Assembly (NCBI GenBank): GCA_021813445.1
Contig: JAKAKP010000043.1
Location: 1-64,000 of the forward strand
Length of the DNA stretch: 64,000 nt
From: Deltaproteobacteria bacterium
GTDB taxonomy: Bacteria > Desulfobacterota > Desulfobaccia > Desulfobaccales > 0-14-0-80-60-11
Direction: 5' to 3'
Part shown: one piece after another, positions 17,923 through 26,621 of the stretch
Position numbering within the stretch: position 1 is the first letter of the stretch
How the letters are laid out: every line of letters starts with the position of its first letter
Program-made: the position numbers and the translations under genes
Notes under the pieces: model-generated
The model's database searches: none
What the model was told of the DNA's origin: nothing
Seen by the model: only the letters and a program-made list of their open reading frames with translations

Positions 17923-18684
17923 ATGGGACAAAATACTAGACCCCTCGTTTCCGTAATAACTGCCTGTCTGAATGCCGAAGAGTTTCTTGTTGAGACAATT
18001 GAAAGCGTTCTGGGGCAAAGTTATCCTCATATGGAATATATTATCATCGATGGGGGATCGACTGACGGCACTGTAGAGATTATCAAACGCTATGCCAATA
18101 AGTTAGCCTATTGGCATAGCCAGCCTGACCGGGGCTTGGCCCATGCCTTCAATCTGGGGCTGAGCAAGGCCCAAGGAAAGTGGGTTCTTTTTCTCAATGC
18201 CGACGATTACTTATTTAATTCGTATGTTATCGAAAACATGGTCCCCTATTTTAAACAAAACGGGGATGCAGATGTAATTTTTGGGCAAATTGCCTGGGCC
18301 AGCCGCCAGCATGAGGATTATATTAAGTCATTCAGCATCCGGGGGCGACCCTGGCGTTGGCGCACCTTCCGGTTCGTCTGCACCATTCCGCATCAGTCCG
18401 CCTTTACCCGGCGGAAGTATTTCGAGGCGGTGGGGTATTTCAATGAAGATCTGCGGATCGCCATGGATTACGAAATCTTTCTCCGGCGAGGGCCAAGGTT
18501 GAGAGCTGTTTTTGTCCCGCAAATTATCAGTTTAATGCGCTCGGGCGGAGTCAGCTCAAACGTAATCGCCACTCTAAAGGAGTGGCGAAAAGCACAAATT
18601 CTAACCCGGGCAACGCCAAATTGGTTGATCTGGGGAAATTACTTGGCCAGGTTCATCTGGAATATGAGGGGACAAGATACTTGA
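17923..18684 (+). CDS. Family 2 glycosyltransferase
   Basis: A protein of about 253 residues with a GT-A fold: VSVITACLNAEEFLVETI at the N-terminus, IIIDGGSTDGTVEI, the metal-binding NADD in LFLNADDYLF, and the acceptor-side stretch NEDLRIAMDYEIFLRRG. It is of the WcaA/SpsA-like type that adds one sugar to a lipid-linked acceptor in the cytoplasm. An in-frame TTG at 17887 lies 12 codons earlier, but ATG 17923 fits the family start. There is no transmembrane tail. Confidence 0.85.
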   Translation: MGQNTRPLVSVITACLNAEEFLVETIESVLGQSYPHMEYIIIDGGSTDGTVEIIKRYANKLAYWHSQPDRGLAHAFNLGLSKAQGKWVLFLNADDYLFNSYVIENMVPYFKQNGDADVIFGQIAWASRQHEDYIKSFSIRGRPWRWRTFRFVCTIPHQSAFTRRKYFEAVGYFNEDLRIAMDYEIFLRRGPRLRAVFVPQIISLMRSGGVSSNVIATLKEWRKAQILTRATPNWLIWGNYLARFIWNMRGQDT

Positions 18685-18891
18685 TAAGGTACTAATCCTG
18701 GGTTATGGGCTGGAATTAGGGTGGATTTATCCCCAAAATCTGATAAGAAAAAGTTAATTTGGAAAAAATGCTGCTAGTGGTGAAACTGGAAAGGATGATC
18801 AGACTATATTTTGCTTGATCTAGGCCTTCATGATAAATTATATGGGCTTAAAGCGAAACGCTAACTCAGGAAATTTATACGAGGTTTCAAT

Positions 18892-19146
18892 ATGATACCA
18901 TTATTAATATTTGTCATGGTCTTGGAAATGGTCCTTGACTTTCCTGCCAATGCCTACGCTTATACCGACCCTAACTTAGGTAACGTTATTTTTCAAGTTC
19001 TTTTCCCGATTATTACTGGTATATCAGTGGGATATCTCGTTTGCAAAAATTATCTCAAAAGAAAGTTCGCCTCCTTTAAAAAACGGCTTTGGGAATTCAC
19101 TAATAGAAAATCGGCAACCGATTTAAATTCCGATGCCCAGAAATAA
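18892..19146 (+). CDS. Small membrane protein with YTDPN motif
   Basis: An 84-residue protein with an N-terminal hydrophobic segment ending in ANAYA, a YTDPNLGNVIFQVLFP stretch, a second membrane helix (ITGISVGYLVC) and a basic tail. Short proteins with a Y-x-D-P motif and one helix recur beside alkaline-phosphatase-superfamily genes in polysaccharide loci (recalled, not checked). Here it overlaps the following phosphodiesterase-like gene by 14 bases, so the two are translated together. Function unknown; it may anchor or assist the enzyme. Confidence 0.65.
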   Translation: MIPLLIFVMVLEMVLDFPANAYAYTDPNLGNVIFQVLFPIITGISVGYLVCKNYLKRKFASFKKRLWEFTNRKSATDLNSDAQK

Positions 19147-20914
19147 TATAAACAAGAAGGTAATCGTCATTGGGATTGACGGGTTTACCCCGAAGATCTT
19201 GGAAAGCATGATGGGGAGGGGGGAACTCCCGAATTTCTCCAGACTTGCGGGCAAAGGCATGTTTAGTCCAATGCAGACCGTCTTTCCCCCTCAAAGTCCG
19301 GTGGTCTGGACCACAATTGCTACCGGTCGTGCTCCCCGAGATCACGGAATTTTCGACTTCCTTAGGCCCATACCTGGCCAATACTCTCCGCAATTAACAA
19401 TATTGCGGCAAGGGAAAATCGCTTATAATCGACCTTATAAAGCCAAGACTTTTTGGGAAGTTGCTTCGGAAAGGAACACCCCTGCCACCATACTCAAATG
19501 GCCGTTGACTTTCCCAGCCACCCCCACGCTGGGTAACGTGCTTTCAGGCCTAGGAACCCCTGACCTCCTTGGTACCATGGGAAGGTACACCTGCTTCATG
19601 AGCAATGAAATCCCGGAAAAAGCGGATAGAAAAGGAACCATTACCAAAGTGGATATCCTCAAGGACAAGATAAAAACCAGTATTGCTGGTCCCATCACCC
19701 TCGCCTTTCCTGGGACAAAGTCGGCCAGGGCCCCCTTAGATATCGAATTGTCGGAAGGAAGAATTCACTGCTCCCTGGGGGAATCCACTTTTTCTCTGGA
19801 GGAAGGTTATTGGAGTGACTGGATTCAGGTGGACTTCAAGGTCGGTTTCCTGCGGCATGTGAGTGGCATGTGCCGGTTTTATTTAGAAAGAATTAAACCA
19901 GATTTCAAGCTTTATGTAACGCCAATCAATATTAGTTGCAAGACACAAACAATGCCAATTTCTGCTCCATTGGGCTATGCCAAAAGGCTATCAGCATCGG
20001 TTGGCGATTATTCAACTCTTGGCCTTGCAGAGGACGTTAACGCCTTGAAAGACTTGATCATCGATGAACGGGCTTTCCTCTCGGGCTGTGAAATGATCAT
20101 GGAGGAGCGAGAGAGAATCTTTTCCCTGGCATTACAAGAATTCAACCAAGGAATTCTGGCTTGCATTTTTGACACACCTGACCGAATTCAGCACATGTTC
20201 TGGCGGTATCTGGATCGGGACCACCCTTTATACAAAGAACCAGAGGCACAGGTTTTTGGAGAAGTTATTCCGGCCGTTTATCGGCGACTGGACGGCATTC
20301 TGGGCAAAGCTCTGGAAAGGGTGGATGAGGAAACTCTAATAATTGTTTGTTCGGATCATGGCTTTTACAGTTATCGATGGTCTGTTCATCTTAACACCTG
20401 GCTGGTGCAAAACGGCCTCATGGCCCTGAAACCGGGGCGAGCAGAAGGTCGGGACCTATTTCAAGATATAGATTGGTCGAAAACCTCTGCTTTTGCCCTT
20501 GGATTAAACAGTCTCTTTCTTAATATCAAGGGCCGGGAGCGGCAAGGAACGGTAGAGCCTGACGCATTGCCTCTAATCAAAGAGGAATTGGTGCGAAAAC
20601 TTAAAGCTTGGTCACACAATGATAGACCCGTAATTAGGACCATTGATGTCATAGAACAGCCTTACGGCCAGATAACGGACAATCAGGCCCCAGACCTAAT
20701 TATCGGGTACGACGAAGGATATAGGAGCTCTTGGCAAACCGCCGTTGGTGGAGTTCCAGGCGTGGTCATCGAGCCTAATCTCGACAAATGGAGCGGGGAC
20801 CATTGCGGTGATCCGGAACTTGTACCGGCAATTCTTCTCACCAATGAGAGAAATCTGCTCAAGAAGCCTCACGTCCAGGATATCTCTCCAGCGATTCTCG
20901 ATTACCTGGGATAG
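19133..20914 (+). CDS. Type I phosphodiesterase / nucleotide pyrophosphatase-like enzyme
   Basis: A 593-residue member of the alkaline phosphatase superfamily. Metal and nucleophile sites are visible: IGIDGFTP, VVWTTIATGRAPRDHG with threonine as the nucleophile, FDTPDRIQHMFWRYLD, VCSDHGF and a C-terminal GDHCGDP. There is no signal peptide. It should hydrolyse or transfer a phosphodiester or phosphonate group; the substrate is not known. It overlaps the small membrane protein upstream and is followed 33 bases later by another enzyme of the same superfamily. Present in a polysaccharide locus, it may process a nucleotide or a phosphorylated glycan. Confidence 0.8.
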   Translation: MPRNNINKKVIVIGIDGFTPKILESMMGRGELPNFSRLAGKGMFSPMQTVFPPQSPVVWTTIATGRAPRDHGIFDFLRPIPGQYSPQLTILRQGKIAYNRPYKAKTFWEVASERNTPATILKWPLTFPATPTLGNVLSGLGTPDLLGTMGRYTCFMSNEIPEKADRKGTITKVDILKDKIKTSIAGPITLAFPGTKSARAPLDIELSEGRIHCSLGESTFSLEEGYWSDWIQVDFKVGFLRHVSGMCRFYLERIKPDFKLYVTPINISCKTQTMPISAPLGYAKRLSASVGDYSTLGLAEDVNALKDLIIDERAFLSGCEMIMEERERIFSLALQEFNQGILACIFDTPDRIQHMFWRYLDRDHPLYKEPEAQVFGEVIPAVYRRLDGILGKALERVDEETLIIVCSDHGFYSYRWSVHLNTWLVQNGLMALKPGRAEGRDLFQDIDWSKTSAFALGLNSLFLNIKGRERQGTVEPDALPLIKEELVRKLKAWSHNDRPVIRTIDVIEQPYGQITDNQAPDLIIGYDEGYRSSWQTAVGGVPGVVIEPNLDKWSGDHCGDPELVPAILLTNERNLLKKPHVQDISPAILDYLG

Positions 20915-20947
20915 GTAATGACTTAACGCCAATCGTCTCAAATCACT

Positions 20948-22873
20948 ATGGAAAAATCTTCCCTATCAGCCTTCGGTTTTGCTCTTAAATGGTGGATTTT
21001 TATTTTTATTACCGTTCTTTTGCCCTTTGATTTTCTCTATCGGGTGGGTTCGTTGCTGGAAGGCCTTTCCCCCTTGCAAATCGAAGTGGCATTTTCATCC
21101 GTGGTAGTTTTCTTTGTCATTTTGGGGCTAACCATAGCCTTCCTATCTTTGGTATTTTCATGGCTTTTTACCAAAATTAACTTTAATGGCACTGAAATTA
21201 TAAATAAAACCAATGCCATTCTTGGCATTTTTTGCGTGATAATCTTTTTTTCGGAATATTTATGGGCATGGATAAAAGAGGTATTGAAATTTCAAACAAT
21301 AACTGGCAATCTTAGGCTAAGCTATATAATAATATCTGGGTTATCGATTGTATTAATTGCAGGTATTATTTTTCTAGTTAGGAAATGTAACAATATTATT
21401 AATAATATCTCATCGATATCCAGATTTTTTGCCAAAATAAATATTTTTATAATCATAATTTCCGCAACTTCCCTATTGTTATTTGGCTTTATTTCCCTGA
21501 ATGATAGTCAGAAAAAAATATGGTCTTTTGATGAGATCAGTAAAAATAATCATAGATCCTACCCTAATATAATTTTAATCACATTTGATGCCTTTGCGGC
21601 GCAGCATAGTTCTTTATATGGGTATCATTACAAAACGACGCCGAATATAGACAAACTGGGCCAAGAAAGCTACGTGTTTGATAACATGTATTCAAGTTCT
21701 AATTGGACTTTGCCAAGCTTTGCCAGTTTAATGACTGGTAAATATCCCAATCATCATGGGTTAATTAAGAATATTTCATATTTTTGGAGATTAGGCAGAA
21801 AGCAAAATATAGCATTCCTTTTGAAAGAAATTGGTTATGAGACTGCGGTCGTTTGGTCAAATCCCTATGGTTGTCCCTGGAATAATAATATAAAAGGGTT
21901 TGAGAGGGTTGCACCTAACAACACCTCCTGGGATTTTTATTACGTACCAGGATTAGGACCGAACTCATGGTTATCTGCATTAATTGGAGGGAATCATATT
22001 TACAAACTTATGAAGAACTTTTCGGACATATGGCAAAAAGAAGCTAATAAACTTGATGTAACGATGAAAGCGGAATTCACTTTTGACCAAGCATCAAAAC
22101 TGCTAACTGATATTAAGTCCCCTTTTTTCCTCTGGATACATATCTTTCCCCCCCACGATCCATACTTATCTAACCGCATTTATCGATATAGTATTCTTAA
22201 GGAAAAAATATTTGACAATGTTGACAAGTTTTCACGCGCTCCGGAGCTTCATTATCCTCCAAAAGATCAACCTCTAGTTGATAAACTTTCAATGCGATAT
22301 GATGAGAACCTCCTTTATGCAGACGATGAATTCGGAAAATTCTTGACATTCTTAACCCAAAGAGGCTTGTTTGATAAATCTATCCTCATCGTTTCCTCTG
22401 ACCATGGTGAGATGTTTGAAAAAGGTTTCAGGGGGCATGGCGGCCCCTACCTCTATCAACCCCTTATCCACGTGCCGCTAATTATCCACCTACCGGGGGA
22501 AACCCGGGGGCAGAGGATTGGCATAAATGTCAGCCATGTGGATATCGCCCCAACTATCTTAGATATCTTAGGGGTAAAACCGCCCATGTGGATGGACGGA
22601 AGGTCCTTCAAGGCCGCGCTTGAAGGTAGTAATATCGATATTGGCATAAAATATTCCATGAATTTAGGGTACGTTAACTGTCCATCAGATTTAAAGACCC
22701 GTTCTTTTGCTGCGATAAAACAAAACTACAAACTTATTAAGTACTCGGATTGGCATCGATATGAACTATATGATGTGAAAAAGGATCCACAGGAAAAACT
22801 GAACTTAATAGCAAAGAAACCCGAAATATTCTCCTCTCTTAAAGCTGAAATTGACCACACTTTTAGGAATTAG
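20948..22873 (+). CDS. Membrane-anchored sulfatase-family (alkaline phosphatase superfamily) enzyme
   Basis: A 641-residue protein with four or five N-terminal membrane helices (about residues 10-190) and a large catalytic domain: NIILITFDAFAAQHSSLYGY, SSNWTLPSFASLMTGKYPNHHG, FLWIHIFPPHDPY, VSSDHGEMFEKGFRGHGGP. The nucleophile position is threonine (W-T-L-P-S), not the cysteine or serine that is converted to formylglycine in true sulfatases. It more likely transfers or cleaves a phospho group, as LtaS- and EptA-type enzymes do, at the periplasmic face. AT-rich in its membrane part. Confidence 0.78.
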   Translation: MEKSSLSAFGFALKWWIFIFITVLLPFDFLYRVGSLLEGLSPLQIEVAFSSVVVFFVILGLTIAFLSLVFSWLFTKINFNGTEIINKTNAILGIFCVIIFFSEYLWAWIKEVLKFQTITGNLRLSYIIISGLSIVLIAGIIFLVRKCNNIINNISSISRFFAKINIFIIIISATSLLLFGFISLNDSQKKIWSFDEISKNNHRSYPNIILITFDAFAAQHSSLYGYHYKTTPNIDKLGQESYVFDNMYSSSNWTLPSFASLMTGKYPNHHGLIKNISYFWRLGRKQNIAFLLKEIGYETAVVWSNPYGCPWNNNIKGFERVAPNNTSWDFYYVPGLGPNSWLSALIGGNHIYKLMKNFSDIWQKEANKLDVTMKAEFTFDQASKLLTDIKSPFFLWIHIFPPHDPYLSNRIYRYSILKEKIFDNVDKFSRAPELHYPPKDQPLVDKLSMRYDENLLYADDEFGKFLTFLTQRGLFDKSILIVSSDHGEMFEKGFRGHGGPYLYQPLIHVPLIIHLPGETRGQRIGINVSHVDIAPTILDILGVKPPMWMDGRSFKAALEGSNIDIGIKYSMNLGYVNCPSDLKTRSFAAIKQNYKLIKYSDWHRYELYDVKKDPQEKLNLIAKKPEIFSSLKAEIDHTFRN

Positions 22874-22883
22874 GCTTTCTGAT

Positions 22884-23549
22884 ATGACTCTTGCTGACAA
22901 AATCGAGGAAAGCCTAAGTATCATAGGTTATGCTATAAAAGAATTCGGAGAATCATTAGCCCTTACTTTCAGCGGCGGTAAAGATTCCTTAGTAGTCTTG
23001 CATCTGACTCGGTCATTGTGTGGTGATACTGTTCCTTTCCCGGTCTTAAGTATCGACACCACTATGAAGTTTCCTGAAACCATCCAATTTCGTGACAAAA
23101 TCGCTTCCCTATGGGGTCTTAATTTGATAATCGTAAAAAACGAAAAAGCTGCAGAAATCATAGAAATCGTCAAAGATAAACAAGCCTGCTGTCAGGCCTT
23201 AAAAATTCAACCTCTGAACGAGGCTATTGTCAAATATAATATCAGAGGCCTCATTACTGCCATCCGCTGGGACGAGCAAGAGGCCAGGGCTTCTGAACAG
23301 CCAATATCCCCTCGGGAAACTCCGCCCCATATTAGAATTCATCCCATCCTCCAATTTAATGAGGCCGACATTTGGGACTATATCCATGAATTCAAGTTGC
23401 CCTATTGCGAACTTTATGACAAAGGTTATCGTTCCCTCAGTTGCATTCCCTGCACTGGCAAATGTCATGAGGATGACAGTGAAAGAATGGGCAGGAGTGC
23501 CAAGAAAGAGAAAATAATGAATGATCTTAGGTTGTTAGGGTACTTCTAA
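22884..23549 (+). CDS. PAPS reductase / sulfurylase family PP-loop protein
   Basis: A 221-residue PP-loop protein: SGGKDS at about residues 30-35, ACCQALKIQPL with CC at 102-103, RWDEQEARA at 129-136 and SLSCIPCTGKC at 185-194. The CC and CxxC pairs match the iron-sulfur ligands of bacterial APS reductases, while RxDExxARA is a CysD-like motif. The C-terminal ECGLH tail with the catalytic cysteine is absent. It could handle adenylylsulfate but is unlikely to be a normal reductase. An upstream TTG at 22851 overlaps the preceding gene; ATG 22884 is preferred. Confidence 0.75.
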   Translation: MTLADKIEESLSIIGYAIKEFGESLALTFSGGKDSLVVLHLTRSLCGDTVPFPVLSIDTTMKFPETIQFRDKIASLWGLNLIIVKNEKAAEIIEIVKDKQACCQALKIQPLNEAIVKYNIRGLITAIRWDEQEARASEQPISPRETPPHIRIHPILQFNEADIWDYIHEFKLPYCELYDKGYRSLSCIPCTGKCHEDDSERMGRSAKKEKIMNDLRLLGYF

Positions 23550-23563
23550 GGTCTCCCAATAAT

Positions 23564-24709
23564 ATGTCCTTCCCTCTTCAACAAGTCGTTCAAGTCACGG
23601 AGGACCATTCGCCGGCGAATACTGGAGTAACGGTGATGGTCAGTCAACTTTCAAACTATCTCGCCGGCCATGGTATAGAGGTCAGTGTCTTGACCCCCGA
23701 AACAGTCGAAAACGGAACGCCGCCAAATGGGCGGTTAAGAAAATTTCCCGTGTTATTTGCAGGCAAGATCTGGCGTTATCCAATAGGGATGCGGGCTGAT
23801 TTGGCAAAATTGGCGAACCTTGCTGGCCTTGTTTTCCATATTCATGGGGTGTGGATGGCGCCCCAGTGGTTAGCCGCTCGCGTCCTGTCCAGGAAGGGGG
23901 CGCCCACGATCCTGTCTCCTCATAACATGCTCAATTCCTGGCTTTGGAATAATGGACTGGCCCGGAGCGTGAAGAAAAGGATTTATTGGCATCTGTTGGC
24001 TGCGCCGGCATTTCATGGCATCAGTGTTATCCATGCCATTACTCCTCTGGAGCGCGAGCAATTGGCACCATACTTCCCCGGCAAGCATTTGGAAGTCATT
24101 GCCAATGGGATTGATCTCGAAGAAGTGGACCAATATATCGGTGCTATTAAGGCAAGGCCCGAGCTGGAATTCCCTTTCATCCTCTTTCTGGGCAGGCTTC
24201 ATCCGGTAAAAGGTATTGAGCTTTTGATTGCTGCTTATGCCAAGTCCGTTAAGAGTTATCCCTTTCGTCTTCTCATCGCTGGGCCGGAGAGCTCTCGGGC
24301 ATATGGATTAAAATTGAAAACCATGATACGGTCTTTGGGAGTGGAAAAACAGGTGACTTTTCTGGGCCCAGTCTCCGGCCAGGAAAAATGGAACCTCTAC
24401 CGCCAAGCCTGGGCCGTGTGCAACCCATCTCATACCGAGGTCTTGGGGTTAGTGAATCTTGAGGCTGCGGTTACTGGAACGCCGGTCATAACCACCACTA
24501 ATACCGGGTTGGTAGATTGGCCTGACGCTGGGGGTATTCTGGTGCATCCACAGGTAGAGGAATTGGCCCAGGCTCTCAGCCAGGTTTTTTCTTGGACCGA
24601 GGGTGAACGCCGTGACCGGGGACAACGGTTACGGCGATTGGTGGAATGCCGATATTCCTGGAAAGCGATTGGGCCTCAATGGCTGGAGCTGTATTCATCT
24701 CTCCTTTAG
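23564..24709 (+). CDS. Family 4 glycosyltransferase
   Basis: A 381-residue GT-B enzyme with a start typical of GT4 (QVTEDHSPANTGVTVMVSQL), the acceptor-domain HGVWMAPQWLAARVL, and the donor domain FILFLGRLHPVKGIELLIAAYA, ARQAWAVCNPSHTEVLGLVNLEA-like E-x7-E region, and GTPVITTTNTGL. It would transfer a sugar from an NDP donor onto the growing repeat unit. It follows the PP-loop gene by 15 bases and is followed by the carbamoyltransferase by 16, so these are one operon. Confidence 0.85.
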   Translation: MSFPLQQVVQVTEDHSPANTGVTVMVSQLSNYLAGHGIEVSVLTPETVENGTPPNGRLRKFPVLFAGKIWRYPIGMRADLAKLANLAGLVFHIHGVWMAPQWLAARVLSRKGAPTILSPHNMLNSWLWNNGLARSVKKRIYWHLLAAPAFHGISVIHAITPLEREQLAPYFPGKHLEVIANGIDLEEVDQYIGAIKARPELEFPFILFLGRLHPVKGIELLIAAYAKSVKSYPFRLLIAGPESSRAYGLKLKTMIRSLGVEKQVTFLGPVSGQEKWNLYRQAWAVCNPSHTEVLGLVNLEAAVTGTPVITTTNTGLVDWPDAGGILVHPQVEELAQALSQVFSWTEGERRDRGQRLRRLVECRYSWKAIGPQWLELYSSLL

Positions 24710-24725
24710 GTTTGGAGTTAGCTGT

Positions 24726-26480
24726 ATGACTTGGATTTTGGGAATCAATGCTTATCACGGCGACTCCTCGGCATGCCTGATTCATCAAGGGAAACTGATT
24801 GCCGCCGCGGAAGAAGAACGTTTTAACCGTCTCAAACATTGGTCAGGTTTCCCGGCGGATGCGATCCGCTTTTGCCTCAAGGCGGGCGGTATTTCGCTGG
24901 AGGAAGTGGAGCATGTGGCCCTTAACCGCAAACCTTGGACCCAAATTGGGCGCAAACTCTGGTTTGCTTTAACCTCCCGGCCCGATAAGGCCCTGGTGGG
25001 CAAACGGGTATCGAATGCGCAACATTGGCTGTTTATCAGAAAACAGTTTGATCAGGTTTTTGGGAAAGGTTCTTTACGGGGGAAGGTCCGCTTCATTGAG
25101 CACCACCGGGCGCATCTGGCTAGCAGCTTCTTCGTCTCTCCCATGGAAACCGCTGCGGTGCTGTCCGTGGATGGTTTCGGCGATTTTTCCAGCGCGGCCT
25201 GGGGCGTGGGAGAGGGAAACCGCCTGAAGATCCTGGGGCGGGTCTTTTTTCCCCACTCTTTGGGCCTTTTCTATCTGGCGCTGACCCAATTTCTGGGATT
25301 TCTCAATTATGGTGATGAGTATAAGGTAATGGGATTGGCAGCCTACGGGAAACCGGCTTACCTGAGCGAGATGGGGGAGCTGTTGCAGTTATTGCCCCAA
25401 GGCGGATATCAATTGAACCTGCGTTATTTCTGTCATCATTTAAATAATTTCGGCTATAAATGGAACAACACTATTCCGGAAGTTGGCCAGGTCTATAATC
25501 AAAACCTGGCCCAACTTCTCGGACCGGCGCGTTCCCCCGATGAGCCGATCACCGAACGGCATCAAGATATCGCCAGCTCTTTACAGGAAATGTTTGAAAA
25601 GGCATTATTTCATATTTTACGACACTTGCATCAACAAACCCGTCTGTCCAACCTTTGCCTTGCCGGCGGCTGCGGCATGAATAGCGTGGCGAACGGCAAG
25701 ATTACCGAACAGACGCCGTTTCAACATATCTATATCCAATCGGCCCCCGGGGATGCGGGTGGAGCCGTGGGCGCGGCTTTTTCCGTGTGGCATGAACTTC
25801 TGGGAAAGTCCAGAGACTTCGTGATGGATCATGCCTTTTGGGGACCGAACTATCTCAATGGCGATATCGAAGCGGCCATCGCGGCCCGGCAACCGGACCT
25901 GGAAAGGGAAAACTGCGCCTGCGAATTAATTCTCCAGGAAGACCTTTTGCTGCATCGGACTGCGGAAGCAATCGCGGCCGGCAAGGTCGTCGGGTTTTTT
26001 CACGACCGCATGGAATGGGGGCCCCGCGCCTTAGGAAACCGCTCCATCCTCTGCGACCCAAGGCGGGCGGATATGAAGAATATCTTGAACCTGAAAATCA
26101 AGCGCCGAGAATCATTTCGCCCTTTTGCCCCATCTATCCTGCGGGAGGCGGTTAAGGACTATTTTGAGCGGGAAGATGATGTCCCTTTTATGCTGCAGGT
26201 ATTTAAGGTGCGTCCGGAAAAGCGCGGCCTCATTCCTGCAGTGACCCATGTTGACGGCTCCGGACGCCTGCAAACGGTCAGCCTCCATGAAAACCCCCGC
26301 TATTATCGTTTGATTCAGGCATTCCAGGAAGTGACGGGGCTGCCCATAGTGTTAAATACCTCATTCAATGAAAATGAACCTGTGGTTAACCGGCCGGAAG
26401 AGGCCCTGGACTGTTTTCTGCGCACCAAGATGGATATTCTGGTGCTGGGAAACTGTTTCCTCAGCCGGGAGCAGGATTAA
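24726..26480 (+). CDS. Carbamoyltransferase, NodU/CmcH family
   Basis: A 584-residue enzyme that moves a carbamoyl group from carbamoyl phosphate, through a carbamoyl-adenylate, to a hydroxyl. Visible marks are ILGINAYHGDSSACLI, IEHHRAHLASSFF, LSVDGFGDFSSAAWG, LAGGCGMNSVANGKI, and the C-terminal YrdC-like domain MEWGPRALGNRSIL with SFNENEPVVN. The start is ATG 24726; the frame extends upstream to 24603 only by overlap with the previous gene. It probably carbamoylates a sugar of the polysaccharide made here, as NodU does for Nod factors. Confidence 0.9.
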   Translation: MTWILGINAYHGDSSACLIHQGKLIAAAEEERFNRLKHWSGFPADAIRFCLKAGGISLEEVEHVALNRKPWTQIGRKLWFALTSRPDKALVGKRVSNAQHWLFIRKQFDQVFGKGSLRGKVRFIEHHRAHLASSFFVSPMETAAVLSVDGFGDFSSAAWGVGEGNRLKILGRVFFPHSLGLFYLALTQFLGFLNYGDEYKVMGLAAYGKPAYLSEMGELLQLLPQGGYQLNLRYFCHHLNNFGYKWNNTIPEVGQVYNQNLAQLLGPARSPDEPITERHQDIASSLQEMFEKALFHILRHLHQQTRLSNLCLAGGCGMNSVANGKITEQTPFQHIYIQSAPGDAGGAVGAAFSVWHELLGKSRDFVMDHAFWGPNYLNGDIEAAIAARQPDLERENCACELILQEDLLLHRTAEAIAAGKVVGFFHDRMEWGPRALGNRSILCDPRRADMKNILNLKIKRRESFRPFAPSILREAVKDYFEREDDVPFMLQVFKVRPEKRGLIPAVTHVDGSGRLQTVSLHENPRYYRLIQAFQEVTGLPIVLNTSFNENEPVVNRPEEALDCFLRTKMDILVLGNCFLSREQD

Positions 26481-26621
26481 GTTAGGGATCAGTGTCATCA
26501 GGCCGGCATGGTGGAACTGAAAAACCGGATTGCCCCTTACCTGTCACGGTTCAAAAGCTGGTTAAACAACCAGACAGTCCTCTTATTCTCGCTAATTTCA
26601 ATTAATTGACGAAATCTTACC

